The notes under the pieces: model-generated | Databases searched by the model: none | What the model was told of the DNA's origin: nothing | What the model saw: only the letters and a program-made list of their open reading frames with translations | Made by a program: the position numbers and the translations under genes | In this document: piece by piece, positions 18,496 through 26,123 of the stretch | Numbering within the stretch: position 1 is the first letter of the stretch | Layout: the number at the start of each line of letters is the position of its first letter | Assembly (NCBI GenBank): GCA_002398875.1 | Contig: DHCC01000073.1 | Span: forward strand, 26,554 to 90,553 | Source of the DNA: Bacteroidales bacterium UBA4912 | Lineage (GTDB): Bacteria; Bacteroidota; Bacteroidia; Bacteroidales; Dysgonomonadaceae | Direction: 5' to 3' | Length of the DNA stretch: 64,000 nucleotides

Positions 18496-18530
18496 AATTT
18501 TAATTGATTAAATAAAATGATATATTCTTA

Positions 18531-19439
18531 TTATAAAGACTCCTTTATTGCTTCTATAAACGTGTCGAATTTAAATTTGTATCCTTTATCAATCACCTTT
18601 TGAGAAGAGATACGACTGCCCTCTAATACCATTCCGGACGCTTCGCCCATAATAATTCGAAGTATGAAGGCAGGTATATTTGGAAGAAAGAATGGACGTT
18701 TCATTTCTTTTGCCAAAAGCCTCATAAATTCGGCGTTTGTAATTTGATCAGGAGAAACAGCATTAAAAACACCTTCCATACCGACATCTTCTACTGATTT
18801 GATGTAAAGTCTGCATAAGTCATCCAAATGAATCCAGCTAAAAAATTGTTTGCCAGTACCTATTGGAGCTCCTAGACCAAATTTTACCGGTAGTTTAAGC
18901 TTATTTAATGCAGGACTGTTTTTATATATAACAAAAGAAGTACGCAATGCAACTGTACGAGTATCCAGTTCTTTTTTAAAATTAAAAGCTGCTGCCTCCC
19001 ATTTCTTGCAGGTTCTGCTTAAAAAATCATTTCTTGCAGGCAGATCATCTTCATCGTAAACTTTTTCATCAGTGTGCATTCCATAATATCCAACAGCTGA
19101 TGCTGAAATAAATGCTTCAGGTTTTTTATCAAGCTTTTTTAATGTGTCAAGTAAAAGCCTTGCAGTTAAAACACGGCTCTCAACAATTGTTTGTTTTTTT
19201 GATCTGGTCCAGGCTCCTTCTCCCAAATTTGAGCCCGAAAGGTGTATTATAATATCAGCTTGTTCCAAAGCTTCTGAGTCAATTTCACCTTTCCGATAGT
19301 CCCATCTATAACGAGGAATTACAGCTTTTACATAACGTTCACGACTAAGCCAGATAACTTTATATCCCTTTTCGATAAGCAACTCAGATAGCCTTCGTCC
19401 TATCATGCCTGAACCACCCGTTATTAAGACAGTTTTCAT
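18531..19439 (-). CDS. SDR39U1/YfcH-type NAD(P)-dependent oxidoreductase (TIGR01777)
   Basis: A 302-aa atypical short-chain dehydrogenase. The nucleotide loop GGSGMIGRRLSELL opens the protein, followed by IIHLSGSNLGEGAWT, and the family motif FISASAVGYYGMHTDE with the active-site Ser and Tyr at about residue 114. The C-terminal DUF1731-type domain (from about 250) begins near PFFLPNIPAFILR. The physiological substrate is unknown in all species. It shares a strand and short spacing with the downstream VOC gene. Confidence 0.87.
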   Translation of the reverse strand: MKTVLITGGSGMIGRRLSELLIEKGYKVIWLSRERYVKAVIPRYRWDYRKGEIDSEALEQADIIIHLSGSNLGEGAWTRSKKQTIVESRVLTARLLLDTLKKLDKKPEAFISASAVGYYGMHTDEKVYDEDDLPARNDFLSRTCKKWEAAAFNFKKELDTRTVALRTSFVIYKNSPALNKLKLPVKFGLGAPIGTGKQFFSWIHLDDLCRLYIKSVEDVGMEGVFNAVSPDQITNAEFMRLLAKEMKRPFFLPNIPAFILRIIMGEASGMVLEGSRISSQKVIDKGYKFKFDTFIEAIKESL

Positions 19440-19536
19440 AAATTTGGAAATAAATATTTTAAAAAGATTCCATTTGAAACAGATTATCTATTCCTGAATA
19501 ACTTTTGCAGATTATTAGGAAGTTATAGATTATTAA

Positions 19537-19572
19537 ACAAAGAAAGACGACATTTGTTGCCGTCTTTCTAAT
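19537..19572 (-). terminator. Intrinsic terminator of the Zn-peptidase gene
   Basis: AGAAAGACG (19541-19549) pairs with CGTCTTTCT (19561-19569). On the minus strand the second arm runs into TTTGTTTAAT. It lies 22 bases beyond the end of the gene at 19595. Confidence 0.7.
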
Positions 19573-19594
19573 CAGTTATGCTATCAATAATATT

Positions 19595-20278
19595 TTATCT
19601 TCTGCTACCGCTCGTTGCTATCATTATGTAGTAAAGCAACGTTGCAAGAGAACTGAGTGCGGCAACGACATAAGTATATCCAGCCCATCGTAATGCATCC
19701 TCTGCCTGAGAATGATTGCTCACATCTGTTATACCGGCACTGCTTAGCCATAGAAGTGCTCTGTTGGTTGCATTCTTTTCAACAGGTAGAGTGATAAAAC
19801 TAAACAGAGTTGACATGCCGAAGATTACTATACCAAACCAAAGTAAATAAGGGAATGTCTGTATCATAATGATACCCAACAGCAAAATCCACATCACCCA
19901 TTTTGAAGTAGATGAGATTATTGGTACTAAAGCAGAACGCATTTTTAAAGGAGCATATCCCTTTGCATGCTGCAAAGCATGTCCGGTTTCGTGTGCTGCT
20001 ACAGCAGCAGCTGCTACACTATAGCTATTATAAACAGGCTCGCTAAGGTTTATGGTTTTCTTAAGAGGGTTGTAGTGATCGGTAAGATGACCTCTGGTAG
20101 AAATTACCTGCACATCAAATATTCCATTATCATGAAGCATCTTCTCGGCAACTTCTTTACCTGTTATTCCACTTTTTAGAGGGATTTTAGAATATTTTTT
20201 AAATCTACTTTGTAACCTGGCTTGTACTAGCCATCCCATTAAAGCAATACCTATAAATATAATCCAAATTGATGCCAT
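19595..20278 (-). CDS. YugP-type membrane zinc metallopeptidase
   Basis: A 227-aa membrane protein of the PF04298 (YugP, neutral zinc metallopeptidase 2) family. It has an N-terminal anchor (IWIIFIGIALMGWLVQA), the zinc motif HETGHALQHA (about residues 97-106), preceded by the block RGHLTDHYNPLKKTINLS, and three further hydrophobic segments. The third ligand is probably within the segment after the second membrane span. Its substrates are unknown. It is transcribed alone, between two hairpin terminators. Confidence 0.88.
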   Translation of the reverse strand: MASIWIIFIGIALMGWLVQARLQSRFKKYSKIPLKSGITGKEVAEKMLHDNGIFDVQVISTRGHLTDHYNPLKKTINLSEPVYNSYSVAAAAVAAHETGHALQHAKGYAPLKMRSALVPIISSTSKWVMWILLLGIIMIQTFPYLLWFGIVIFGMSTLFSFITLPVEKNATNRALLWLSSAGITDVSNHSQAEDALRWAGYTYVVAALSSLATLLYYIMIATSGSRR

Positions 20279-20376
20279 AAAGTTATTTTGTATATATGTT
20301 TAACATTTTCATTGTTTCAATAGTTCATTTATTCATAATTAAGATGGCAAATATCGTACCATATACTTAAAAGTAA

Positions 20377-20394
20377 GCCTCCTAAACAGGAGGC
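20377..20394 (-). terminator. Hairpin downstream of purA
   Basis: Perfect 7-bp stem GCCTCCT / AGGAGGC around AAAC. On the minus strand it is followed by TTACTTTTAA, a modest T-tract. It lies 34 bases beyond the end of purA and before the Zn-peptidase gene. Confidence 0.55.
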
Positions 20395-20427
20395 TCTTTC
20401 ACTTAAATAATATTAATTGAACTATAA

Positions 20428-21687
20428 TTAGCGAATTATGGTTTGTGCTCTGTCTGGTCCTAAAGATACAATAGAGATTGGAACTTCAAGTTCAGTTTCA
20501 AGAAAGTCGATATAATTATTGAATTCCTCAGGAAATTCATTTTCAGTCTGCATTTTTGTCATATCAGTTTTCCATCCTGGCAACTCAACATATACTGGTT
20601 CTATGCCCTCAGAAATATCGAAAGGGAGATCCTCAGTTTCTTTTCCGTTTATATTATAAGCTACACAAGCTTTAATTGTTTCGAAACTATCAAGTACGTC
20701 ACTTTTCATCATTACAAGCTTAGTAACTCCATTAAGCATAATTGTGTATCTCAAAGCTACTAGGTCAATCCATCCACAACGACGAGGGCGACCTGTAACA
20801 GAACCATATTCATTACCATTATCCCTTAAAGATTGTCCATCTTCATCGAAGAGTTCAGTTGGAAAAGGACCGCTACCAACCCGGGTACAGTATGCTTTAA
20901 ATATTCCGAAAACATCGTTTATACGATGAGGAGCTATCCCTAAACCTATACAGGCGCCGGCACATATAGTATTAGAAGAAGTAACAAAAGGATAAGAACC
21001 AAAGTCAATATCCAGCATTGAACCTTGAGCTCCTTCTGCAAGTACGGTACCACCGTCTTTAAGATGTTTATTAATATATAATTCACTATCAATAATCGCA
21101 AATTCCTTCATTTTCTCTATTCCTGCAAACCAATCAGCTTCAAGAGATTTTAGATCATAATCCAGACTAAATTTTTCAAGTTCTTTTTTATGTCGTTCTA
21201 CAGCTTTATAATATTTCTCATCGAAATTATGTAAAATATCTCCAACTCTAAGTCCATGTCTCCCTACCTTATCAGTATATGCAGGACCTATACCTCTGCC
21301 GGTAGTACCAATCTTTGCATCTCCCATAGCTGTTTCGGATGCTGCATCAAGTAATCTGTGAGTAGGCAATATCAAATGAGCTTTTTTTGAAATACAAAGT
21401 CTGTCAGTAAGTACATGTCCGCTTGATTCAAGCGCTTCAACTTCCTGTTTAAATAGTGCCGGATCTATAACAACTCCATTACCAATGATATTCATTTTAT
21501 CTTTCTGAAAAATACCTGACGGTATTGATTTCAAGATATACTTCTGTCCTTCAAACTCCAAAGTATGCCCGGCATTTGGCCCGCCCTGAAAGCGTGCAAC
21601 AATTTCGTAATTTGGTGTGAGAACATCAACTACTTTACCTTTACCCTCATCTCCCCATTGGAGTCCTAAAATTACATCAACTTTCAT
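20428..21687 (-). CDS. purA: Adenylosuccinate synthetase PurA
   Basis: A 419-aa cytoplasmic enzyme joining IMP and aspartate with GTP, the first step from IMP to AMP. The start is LGLQWGDEGKGKVVDVL, which contains the GTP-binding loop and the catalytic Asp; the second signature GTTGRGIGPAYTDK and the aspartate-binding block GRPRRCGWIDLVALRY are both intact. Length is normal for the bacterial enzyme. It follows a Fur-family regulator gene by 58 bases on the same strand; the pair may be transcribed together. Confidence 0.97.
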   Translation of the reverse strand: MKVDVILGLQWGDEGKGKVVDVLTPNYEIVARFQGGPNAGHTLEFEGQKYILKSIPSGIFQKDKMNIIGNGVVIDPALFKQEVEALESSGHVLTDRLCISKKAHLILPTHRLLDAASETAMGDAKIGTTGRGIGPAYTDKVGRHGLRVGDILHNFDEKYYKAVERHKKELEKFSLDYDLKSLEADWFAGIEKMKEFAIIDSELYINKHLKDGGTVLAEGAQGSMLDIDFGSYPFVTSSNTICAGACIGLGIAPHRINDVFGIFKAYCTRVGSGPFPTELFDEDGQSLRDNGNEYGSVTGRPRRCGWIDLVALRYTIMLNGVTKLVMMKSDVLDSFETIKACVAYNINGKETEDLPFDISEGIEPVYVELPGWKTDMTKMQTENEFPEEFNNYIDFLETELEVPISIVSLGPDRAQTIIR

Positions 21688-21745
21688 TTTCTAATTTGTG
21701 ATAATATTACGGATGTAATATTACATCCAATTTTTACGTTTAAAT

Positions 21746-22252
21746 CTATTTACTTTTGTTATTGTCTTTACTACTACTTGCTAATTTTCTTAGTCGCATT
21801 CTCTTTGCATGGCTGCATTTACTGCAAACTCCATATATATACATACTGTAGTAGTTCACATTGAATTTCTTAATTTTTTTTAGTTGTGCAGGTGAAAGCA
21901 AATCATCATTTTTCATTTCCCATACCTCACCACAAGTTGTACAGATTAAATGATTATGATTTTCATTACCATAAGCTCTTTCATATTTTGAAATATTGCC
22001 ACCAAATTGATGTTTGACTACAAGTCCACAATCCAGTAGAAGGTCCATTGTATTATATAATGTTGCACGACTAACCCTATAATTTACTTCAATCATGGAT
22101 TTATAAAGTGTGTCCATGTCAAAATGACCTTTATTAGAATATATATGATCCAAAATGGCGTAACGTTCAGGCGTATTACGATGCTTATGCAAAGTAAGAT
22201 ACTGCGTAAATTCTTCTTTTACTTGTTTCTTCAATTTCAAATTGGCATCCAT
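21746..22252 (-). CDS. Fur-family metalloregulator
   Basis: A 168-aa repressor. The N-terminal winged helix holds RNTPERYAILDHIYS and the recognition helix VSRATLYNTMDLLLDCGLV (given here in part). The C-terminal half carries the metal site block NHNHLICTTCGE and a second Cys pair CSKC, the two CxxC motifs of the structural zinc site. Length is slightly over that of Fur/PerR/Zur because of a basic tail. Whether it senses iron, zinc or peroxide cannot be decided. A TAATTTTG -7 element (22258-22265, minus strand) lies only 5 bases before the ATG, implying an almost leaderless message. It is just upstream of purA. Confidence 0.88.
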   Translation of the reverse strand: MDANLKLKKQVKEEFTQYLTLHKHRNTPERYAILDHIYSNKGHFDMDTLYKSMIEVNYRVSRATLYNTMDLLLDCGLVVKHQFGGNISKYERAYGNENHNHLICTTCGEVWEMKNDDLLSPAQLKKIKKFNVNYYSMYIYGVCSKCSHAKRMRLRKLASSSKDNNKSK

Positions 22253-22332
22253 AATTGCAAAATTATTCTATTTTTTCTATATTTCTATGTTTTAATAGTC
22301 ATTTTATTGACGATAGCCGAATGAATTTTTTT

Positions 22333-23784
22333 TTATTTTAAAATCTTCGAATGATAGAAAAAAGCAGGAGAACTAACATCACTTTCATTATTGAAAGAAT
22401 CAGTGGCTGTCACGTAATAGTAATATGCCTTATCATTGTCCTCTGCTATAAAACACAGGGTAGTGTCTTGTAAATTAGTAGCGATAATATTTTCAGACTT
22501 ATCCTTTCTAAAATCCTCAGTTTCACTTCTATAGACGTTATATGTAACTCTTTCACCATCTATTCTTTCCCATTTTAGCTCAAAATAACCGTTTGAAAGT
22601 TTTTCGGCTCGTAAATCAATCGGAACATCAGGAATTGAATCGGATAACCACGTCATAGGAGGATGTTTAGCAGGGTATTTATAAATTCTATCCAAACCAT
22701 CTAATATACCCTTACTGTTGGAGAGTATGTTCATAGTTCTAAAATAAGCTTGGCCATTTGCTTGTTTACTTCTCGAATAATCAACCTGATCTAAAATATC
22801 TTTTGAACTCCATCCCAATTCAACCATTTGATAAGCACCAAGTCCCGGAACAATGATTCTATCATTGTTATTCAAAATCCAATCGTCAAGGTATGGATAA
22901 AACAATTCATCTTTATAATACATCATAGGATACAATGCGTCATGTTTACCTGATTGCATCCATTTACCAGCATCCTGAAATACAGTTTCTAATGCAGTCC
23001 AGCCCCTACCCCTTTCATTTAATGTTCGATAACGTCCCAGAGGAGAACTACTAACTTGTACCCATGGTTTTTGTTCCTTAACTATATCGTACACTTTTGT
23101 TACGAAACGAGTTATGTTGTTCCTTCTCCAATCAGCACGAGTTAAGCCTTTTCCATAAAGCCTGTACAATCCGTCATCAGGAAACCTGCCTCGATTATCA
23201 GGATAACGAATATAATCAAAATGAATACCATCGACATCATAATTCGATATTATCTCATCAACAATAGATATCAAATAATCATCTGTTCTGGGATTTCCTG
23301 GATCTAGAAACCATTCTCCATTGAATTTTTTTGTTATAGAAGGATTTCTTTTTATTACTGATTTTTCACCAAGACTTTTTACGTGTCTATCACTGCCTAA
23401 GGGATATGTAACTATCCAAGCATGAATCTCCAGTCCTCTATTATGACACTCTTCAATAGCAAACGTCAATGGATCAAAGTCAGATAATCCGGTAGCTTCT
23501 GAAGCTATTATAGAAGACATTGGCTCAATATCTGATTTATAAAAAACTTCACCTCTTGCACGAACTTGAAACATTACTGTATTAAAGTTATACTTCTTTA
23601 ATGAGTCAAGAATTGCAATTAATTCTTTTTTTTGTTCTTCCTGATTTATTCTGTTTACCGGCCAATCTAAGCCGTAATTAGTAGTAAGCCAAACAGATCT
23701 CACTTCCGTAGCCGGTATTTCGGAGGGAATTGCAACAACCGAACTAAGTAACAACAGAATGAGCAAAATAAATATTTTGTTCAT
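22333..23784 (-). CDS. GHL10-family glycoside hydrolase with C-terminal Fn3-like domain
   Basis: A 483-aa exported protein of the DUF187/GHL10 (YngK-like) family. After a signal peptide (1-18) the barrel begins with EVRSVWLTTNYGLDWP and contains FNTVMFQVRARGEVFY, GLEIHAWIV and DVDGIHFDYIRYP, the conserved blocks of the fold with candidate acidic catalytic residues. From about residue 400 (SIPDVPIDLRAEK) a fibronectin type III-like domain closes the protein. Relatives act on peptidoglycan-derived or other cell-surface glycans, but the substrate here is unknown. It is divergent from the UpxY gene. Confidence 0.85.
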   Translation of the reverse strand: MNKIFILLILLLLSSVVAIPSEIPATEVRSVWLTTNYGLDWPVNRINQEEQKKELIAILDSLKKYNFNTVMFQVRARGEVFYKSDIEPMSSIIASEATGLSDFDPLTFAIEECHNRGLEIHAWIVTYPLGSDRHVKSLGEKSVIKRNPSITKKFNGEWFLDPGNPRTDDYLISIVDEIISNYDVDGIHFDYIRYPDNRGRFPDDGLYRLYGKGLTRADWRRNNITRFVTKVYDIVKEQKPWVQVSSSPLGRYRTLNERGRGWTALETVFQDAGKWMQSGKHDALYPMMYYKDELFYPYLDDWILNNNDRIIVPGLGAYQMVELGWSSKDILDQVDYSRSKQANGQAYFRTMNILSNSKGILDGLDRIYKYPAKHPPMTWLSDSIPDVPIDLRAEKLSNGYFELKWERIDGERVTYNVYRSETEDFRKDKSENIIATNLQDTTLCFIAEDNDKAYYYYVTATDSFNNESDVSSPAFFYHSKILK

Positions 23785-23891
23785 TAACTAAAATATAAAT
23801 CTAAATTATTATCTACAAATTTAATCTAAAAATGGAGTTCATTTGGCGATTTTAATAATGTTAACAGTTTAAAAATATGCATTTAATGTTC

Positions 23892-23923
23892 TTTTACTGG
23901 ATATTTAATTTTCTGTATATTTG
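23892..23923 (+). promoter_or_regulatory. Promoter of the UpxY-type gene
   Basis: TATATTTG at 23916-23923 matches the -7 consensus; TTTT at 23892-23895, 20 bases upstream, is a weak -33. The start would be near 23930, giving a ~22-base leader before the ATG at 23953. Confidence 0.5.
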
Positions 23924-23952
23924 CAAGCAATTCAAAAACAAAAATAGTTGTT

Positions 23953-24468
23953 ATGACTAATAAAAGATGGCTTGCAGTTTACGTTAAAATGCATCATGAG
24001 AAGAAGGTTAGAGATAAGCTAACTGAAATAGGGATAGAGAACTTTCTACCTGTTCAAACTGAGATAAAGCAATGGAGTGATCGAAAGAAAAAAGTTGAAC
24101 GTGTTCTTATACCAATGATGATTTTCGTACATGTGGATAAGGATGAACAAATAACTGTTATAAGGCAACCTTCTGTACTTCGTTACCTAGTGTTACGAGG
24201 TGAACATGCACCTACTGAGATTCCGGAAAATCAAATGGACAAATTCATATTTATGCTTGATTTTTCTGAACAGCCTGTTAACTTTAGTACTAATGAACTG
24301 AGACCCGGAGAAAAGGTGAAAGTAATAAAAGGACCGCTTTCAGGTTTAGAGGGTGAACTTGTTAATCTAGAAGGCAAATCAAATATTGCAATCAGAATAA
24401 CTCAACTAGGATGCGCTGTTGTGGAAATCAACGCCAATATGGTTAAGAAAATTGAATTACAGGAGTAA
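23953..24468 (+). CDS. UpxY-type transcription antiterminator (NusG paralogue)
   Basis: A 171-aa protein with an N-terminal NGN domain (KRWLAVYVKMHHEKKVRDKL to about residue 105; the quoted start is only its first part) and a C-terminal KOW domain (VKVIKGPLSGLEGELVNLE). It is the specialised NusG type that Bacteroides uses to suppress early termination in capsule operons. Such genes normally lead a polysaccharide cluster; this one is alone, with its own promoter, between a GHL10 gene and a convergent gene whose 3' end it overlaps by 12 bases. It is therefore either a trans-acting factor or a leftover of a lost locus. Housekeeping NusG would be encoded elsewhere. Confidence 0.85.
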   Translation: MTNKRWLAVYVKMHHEKKVRDKLTEIGIENFLPVQTEIKQWSDRKKKVERVLIPMMIFVHVDKDEQITVIRQPSVLRYLVLRGEHAPTEIPENQMDKFIFMLDFSEQPVNFSTNELRPGEKVKVIKGPLSGLEGELVNLEGKSNIAIRITQLGCAVVEINANMVKKIELQE

Positions 24469-24927
24469 TGTTATTTTCTCCAGGTTCACTGCATCAATTT
24501 CATCAAAAGAATTAAGCTTTTCACTATCAATATCTAGTATTGCAATAACATCGCCATCTTTTTTAATAGGTACCACTATTTCTGAACGTGTAAGTGAACT
24601 ACATGCAATATGACCAGGGAACTGATCTACATCAGGTACAATAATTGTTTTCTCTTCTTTCCATGCTTTTCCACAAACTCCCTTACCAAATGCAATGCTG
24701 GTACAAGCAATAGGTCCTTGAAAAGGTCCCAATACAAGCCGTTCTCTAATTACCCTGTAAAATCCGACCCAAAAGAAATTGAAAGTTTCTTTTAAAGCTG
24801 ATGAAATATTGGCCATATTTGCTACGAGATCCTCTTCATCTCTAATCAAAGATGCCAACTGTGGGTATAGCGATAAGTATAATTCTTCTTTTGTGGATCC
24901 TTTCTTGATTTTTAATTCTTCAGCCAT
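24457..24927 (-). CDS. msrC: Free methionine-R-sulfoxide reductase (GAF domain, fRMsr)
   Basis: A protein of about 156 aa made of one GAF domain. The three cysteines of the fRMsr catalytic cycle are present: GPIACTSI, GVCGKAW and HIACSSLTRSE. The ending VIAILDIDSEK with EIDAVNLEKI is typical. It reduces free Met-R-sulfoxide in the cytoplasm. The start at 24927 (MAEELKIKKG) is preferred; the frame extends to 24963, but that stretch overlaps the terminator of the upstream gene. The 3' end overlaps the UpxY gene by 12 bases in convergent orientation. Confidence 0.9.
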   Translation of the reverse strand: MAEELKIKKGSTKEELYLSLYPQLASLIRDEEDLVANMANISSALKETFNFFWVGFYRVIRERLVLGPFQGPIACTSIAFGKGVCGKAWKEEKTIIVPDVDQFPGHIACSSLTRSEIVVPIKKDGDVIAILDIDSEKLNSFDEIDAVNLEKITLLL

Positions 24928-24944
24928 ATAAAAAACTTTTTTAA

Positions 24945-24978
24945 TAAAAAGATCGCACCACAAAAGCAGTGCGATCCA
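24945..24978 (-). terminator. Intrinsic terminator of the OmpA-lipoprotein gene
   Basis: Perfect 8-bp stem GATCGCAC (24951-24958) with GTGCGATC (24969-24976). On the minus strand it is followed by TTTTTATTAAAAAAG. It separates the OmpA-type gene from the fRMsr gene. Confidence 0.8.
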
Positions 24979-25005
24979 TTTTATTATTTAACTATATTAG
25001 GGTTA

Positions 25006-25686
25006 TTATTGTGCCTGTTGTTTTGCATCCTGTATCATCTTGGCATTTGGCAGGATAAAAACTTCAACACGGCGATTTTCAGTTCTTCCAGCTGCTGTGC
25101 TGTTATCAGCGATAGGTTGAGTAGAACCGAAGCCTTCATAAGACATACGAAGTCCTGAAACGCCTTTAGAAATTAAATAATTGTAAACAGACTCTGCGCG
25201 ACGTACTGATAGTGGATTATTTATTGCATCACTACCTGTACTGTCAGTATGACCATAAATTTCAACATCAGTATCAGGATTATTTTGTAAAGAAGATGCA
25301 AACTTGTCAAGCGATGCTCTTGAAGCGCTGTTTAGAGTACTTGAATTTGTTGCAAAAAGAATTCCTGATTCAAAAGTAACTTTAATAGCTTCTCCTTCAT
25401 TAACTTTTTCAACCTGAGCTCCTTCAATTTGTTCCAACTCAGCAGCTTGTTTATCCATTTTGTTGCCAATAATAGCACCTGCTGCGCCTCCAATAATTGC
25501 TCCGATACCTGCTCCTACAGCTGCGCCGCGACCTCCGCCTGCAATAGCGCCAACACCGGCACCTACGGCAGCACCAGATCCAGCACCTATGGCGCCTCCT
25601 TTAACAGTTCTGTTTGCTCCGCAACTTGATAAAATGAGAGCACTACCCAATAGCACTATAGCTACTAATTTCGAAAATTGTTTCAT
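25006..25686 (-). CDS. OmpA-family lipoprotein with glycine zipper
   Basis: A 226-aa YiaD-like lipoprotein. The signal ends ALILSSC, then come glycine-zipper repeats (about residues 28-75, many G-x-G-A-x-x-G units) forming a membrane-inserting hairpin, a short linker (KQAAELEQIEGAQ), and a C-terminal OmpA/MotB peptidoglycan-binding domain with DVEIYGHTDSTGSDAINNPLS and GFGSTQPIADN, including the Asp and Arg that hold diaminopimelate. It tethers the outer membrane to peptidoglycan. The glycine-rich DNA creates long spurious frames on the opposite strand. Confidence 0.92.
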   Translation of the reverse strand: MKQFSKLVAIVLLGSALILSSCGANRTVKGGAIGAGSGAAVGAGVGAIAGGGRGAAVGAGIGAIIGGAAGAIIGNKMDKQAAELEQIEGAQVEKVNEGEAIKVTFESGILFATNSSTLNSASRASLDKFASSLQNNPDTDVEIYGHTDSTGSDAINNPLSVRRAESVYNYLISKGVSGLRMSYEGFGSTQPIADNSTAAGRTENRRVEVFILPNAKMIQDAKQQAQ

Positions 25687-25728
25687 AGTTGGTTATTTTT
25701 TTTTGATTATACTACTTAAAAAAAGGTT

Positions 25729-26052
25729 TTAGTCAAACAAATTAAGAGTATCGCAATATGCCAGTTCACCAGCGACAATTGCTTCTATCTGATCGTCGGT
25801 ATATTCCCTTATATTGTCTTTACGTGCATTATCAAAGATGTAGTCTAATAATTCCTCTTCGTCGATCTCAATATCAGATTCTTCGCTCGCGTCCAGAAAT
25901 CCCTTATCTTCATAAAACTCATAAATTAAATCAACTATATAGTTGATTTCATCATCGGAAAACTCATCCTTCATTTCTTCAGGTAGGTGTTCTTGAATAA
26001 ATCTCAGGGAATCTTCTTCGTCATATTCAAGTTCTTTCTTTTCTTCACTCAT
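25729..26052 (-). CDS. Acidic conserved protein, unknown
   Basis: A 107-aa very acidic soluble protein with many Asp and Glu, including EYDEEDSLRFIQEHLPEEM, DDEINYIVDLIYEFYED and an IDEEELLDYIFDN motif. It appears all-helical with no signal or membrane segment. I recognise it as a type of conserved small Bacteroidales protein but cannot name a function. It lies between yidC (72 bases upstream on the same strand) and the OmpA gene, and may be read through from yidC. Confidence 0.7.
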   Translation of the reverse strand: MSEEKKELEYDEEDSLRFIQEHLPEEMKDEFSDDEINYIVDLIYEFYEDKGFLDASEESDIEIDEEELLDYIFDNARKDNIREYTDDQIEAIVAGELAYCDTLNLFD

Positions 26053-26123
26053 AACAATACTTTTTAGGTGTGTATTTAGTTAAAACAATTATATAAAAAA
26101 TAAGTTCACAAATGCTATCAATC

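Noticed and set aside
25460..25625. Tandem-like repeated bases suggestive of a repeat element
   Set aside because: The repetition comes from the glycine-zipper codons of the OmpA lipoprotein and not from a DNA repeat.
25429..25732. Plus-strand frames rich in Ala/Pro/Thr opposite the OmpA lipoprotein
   Set aside because: They are the mirror of the glycine-zipper repeat; the repeat makes stop-free reading in several frames.
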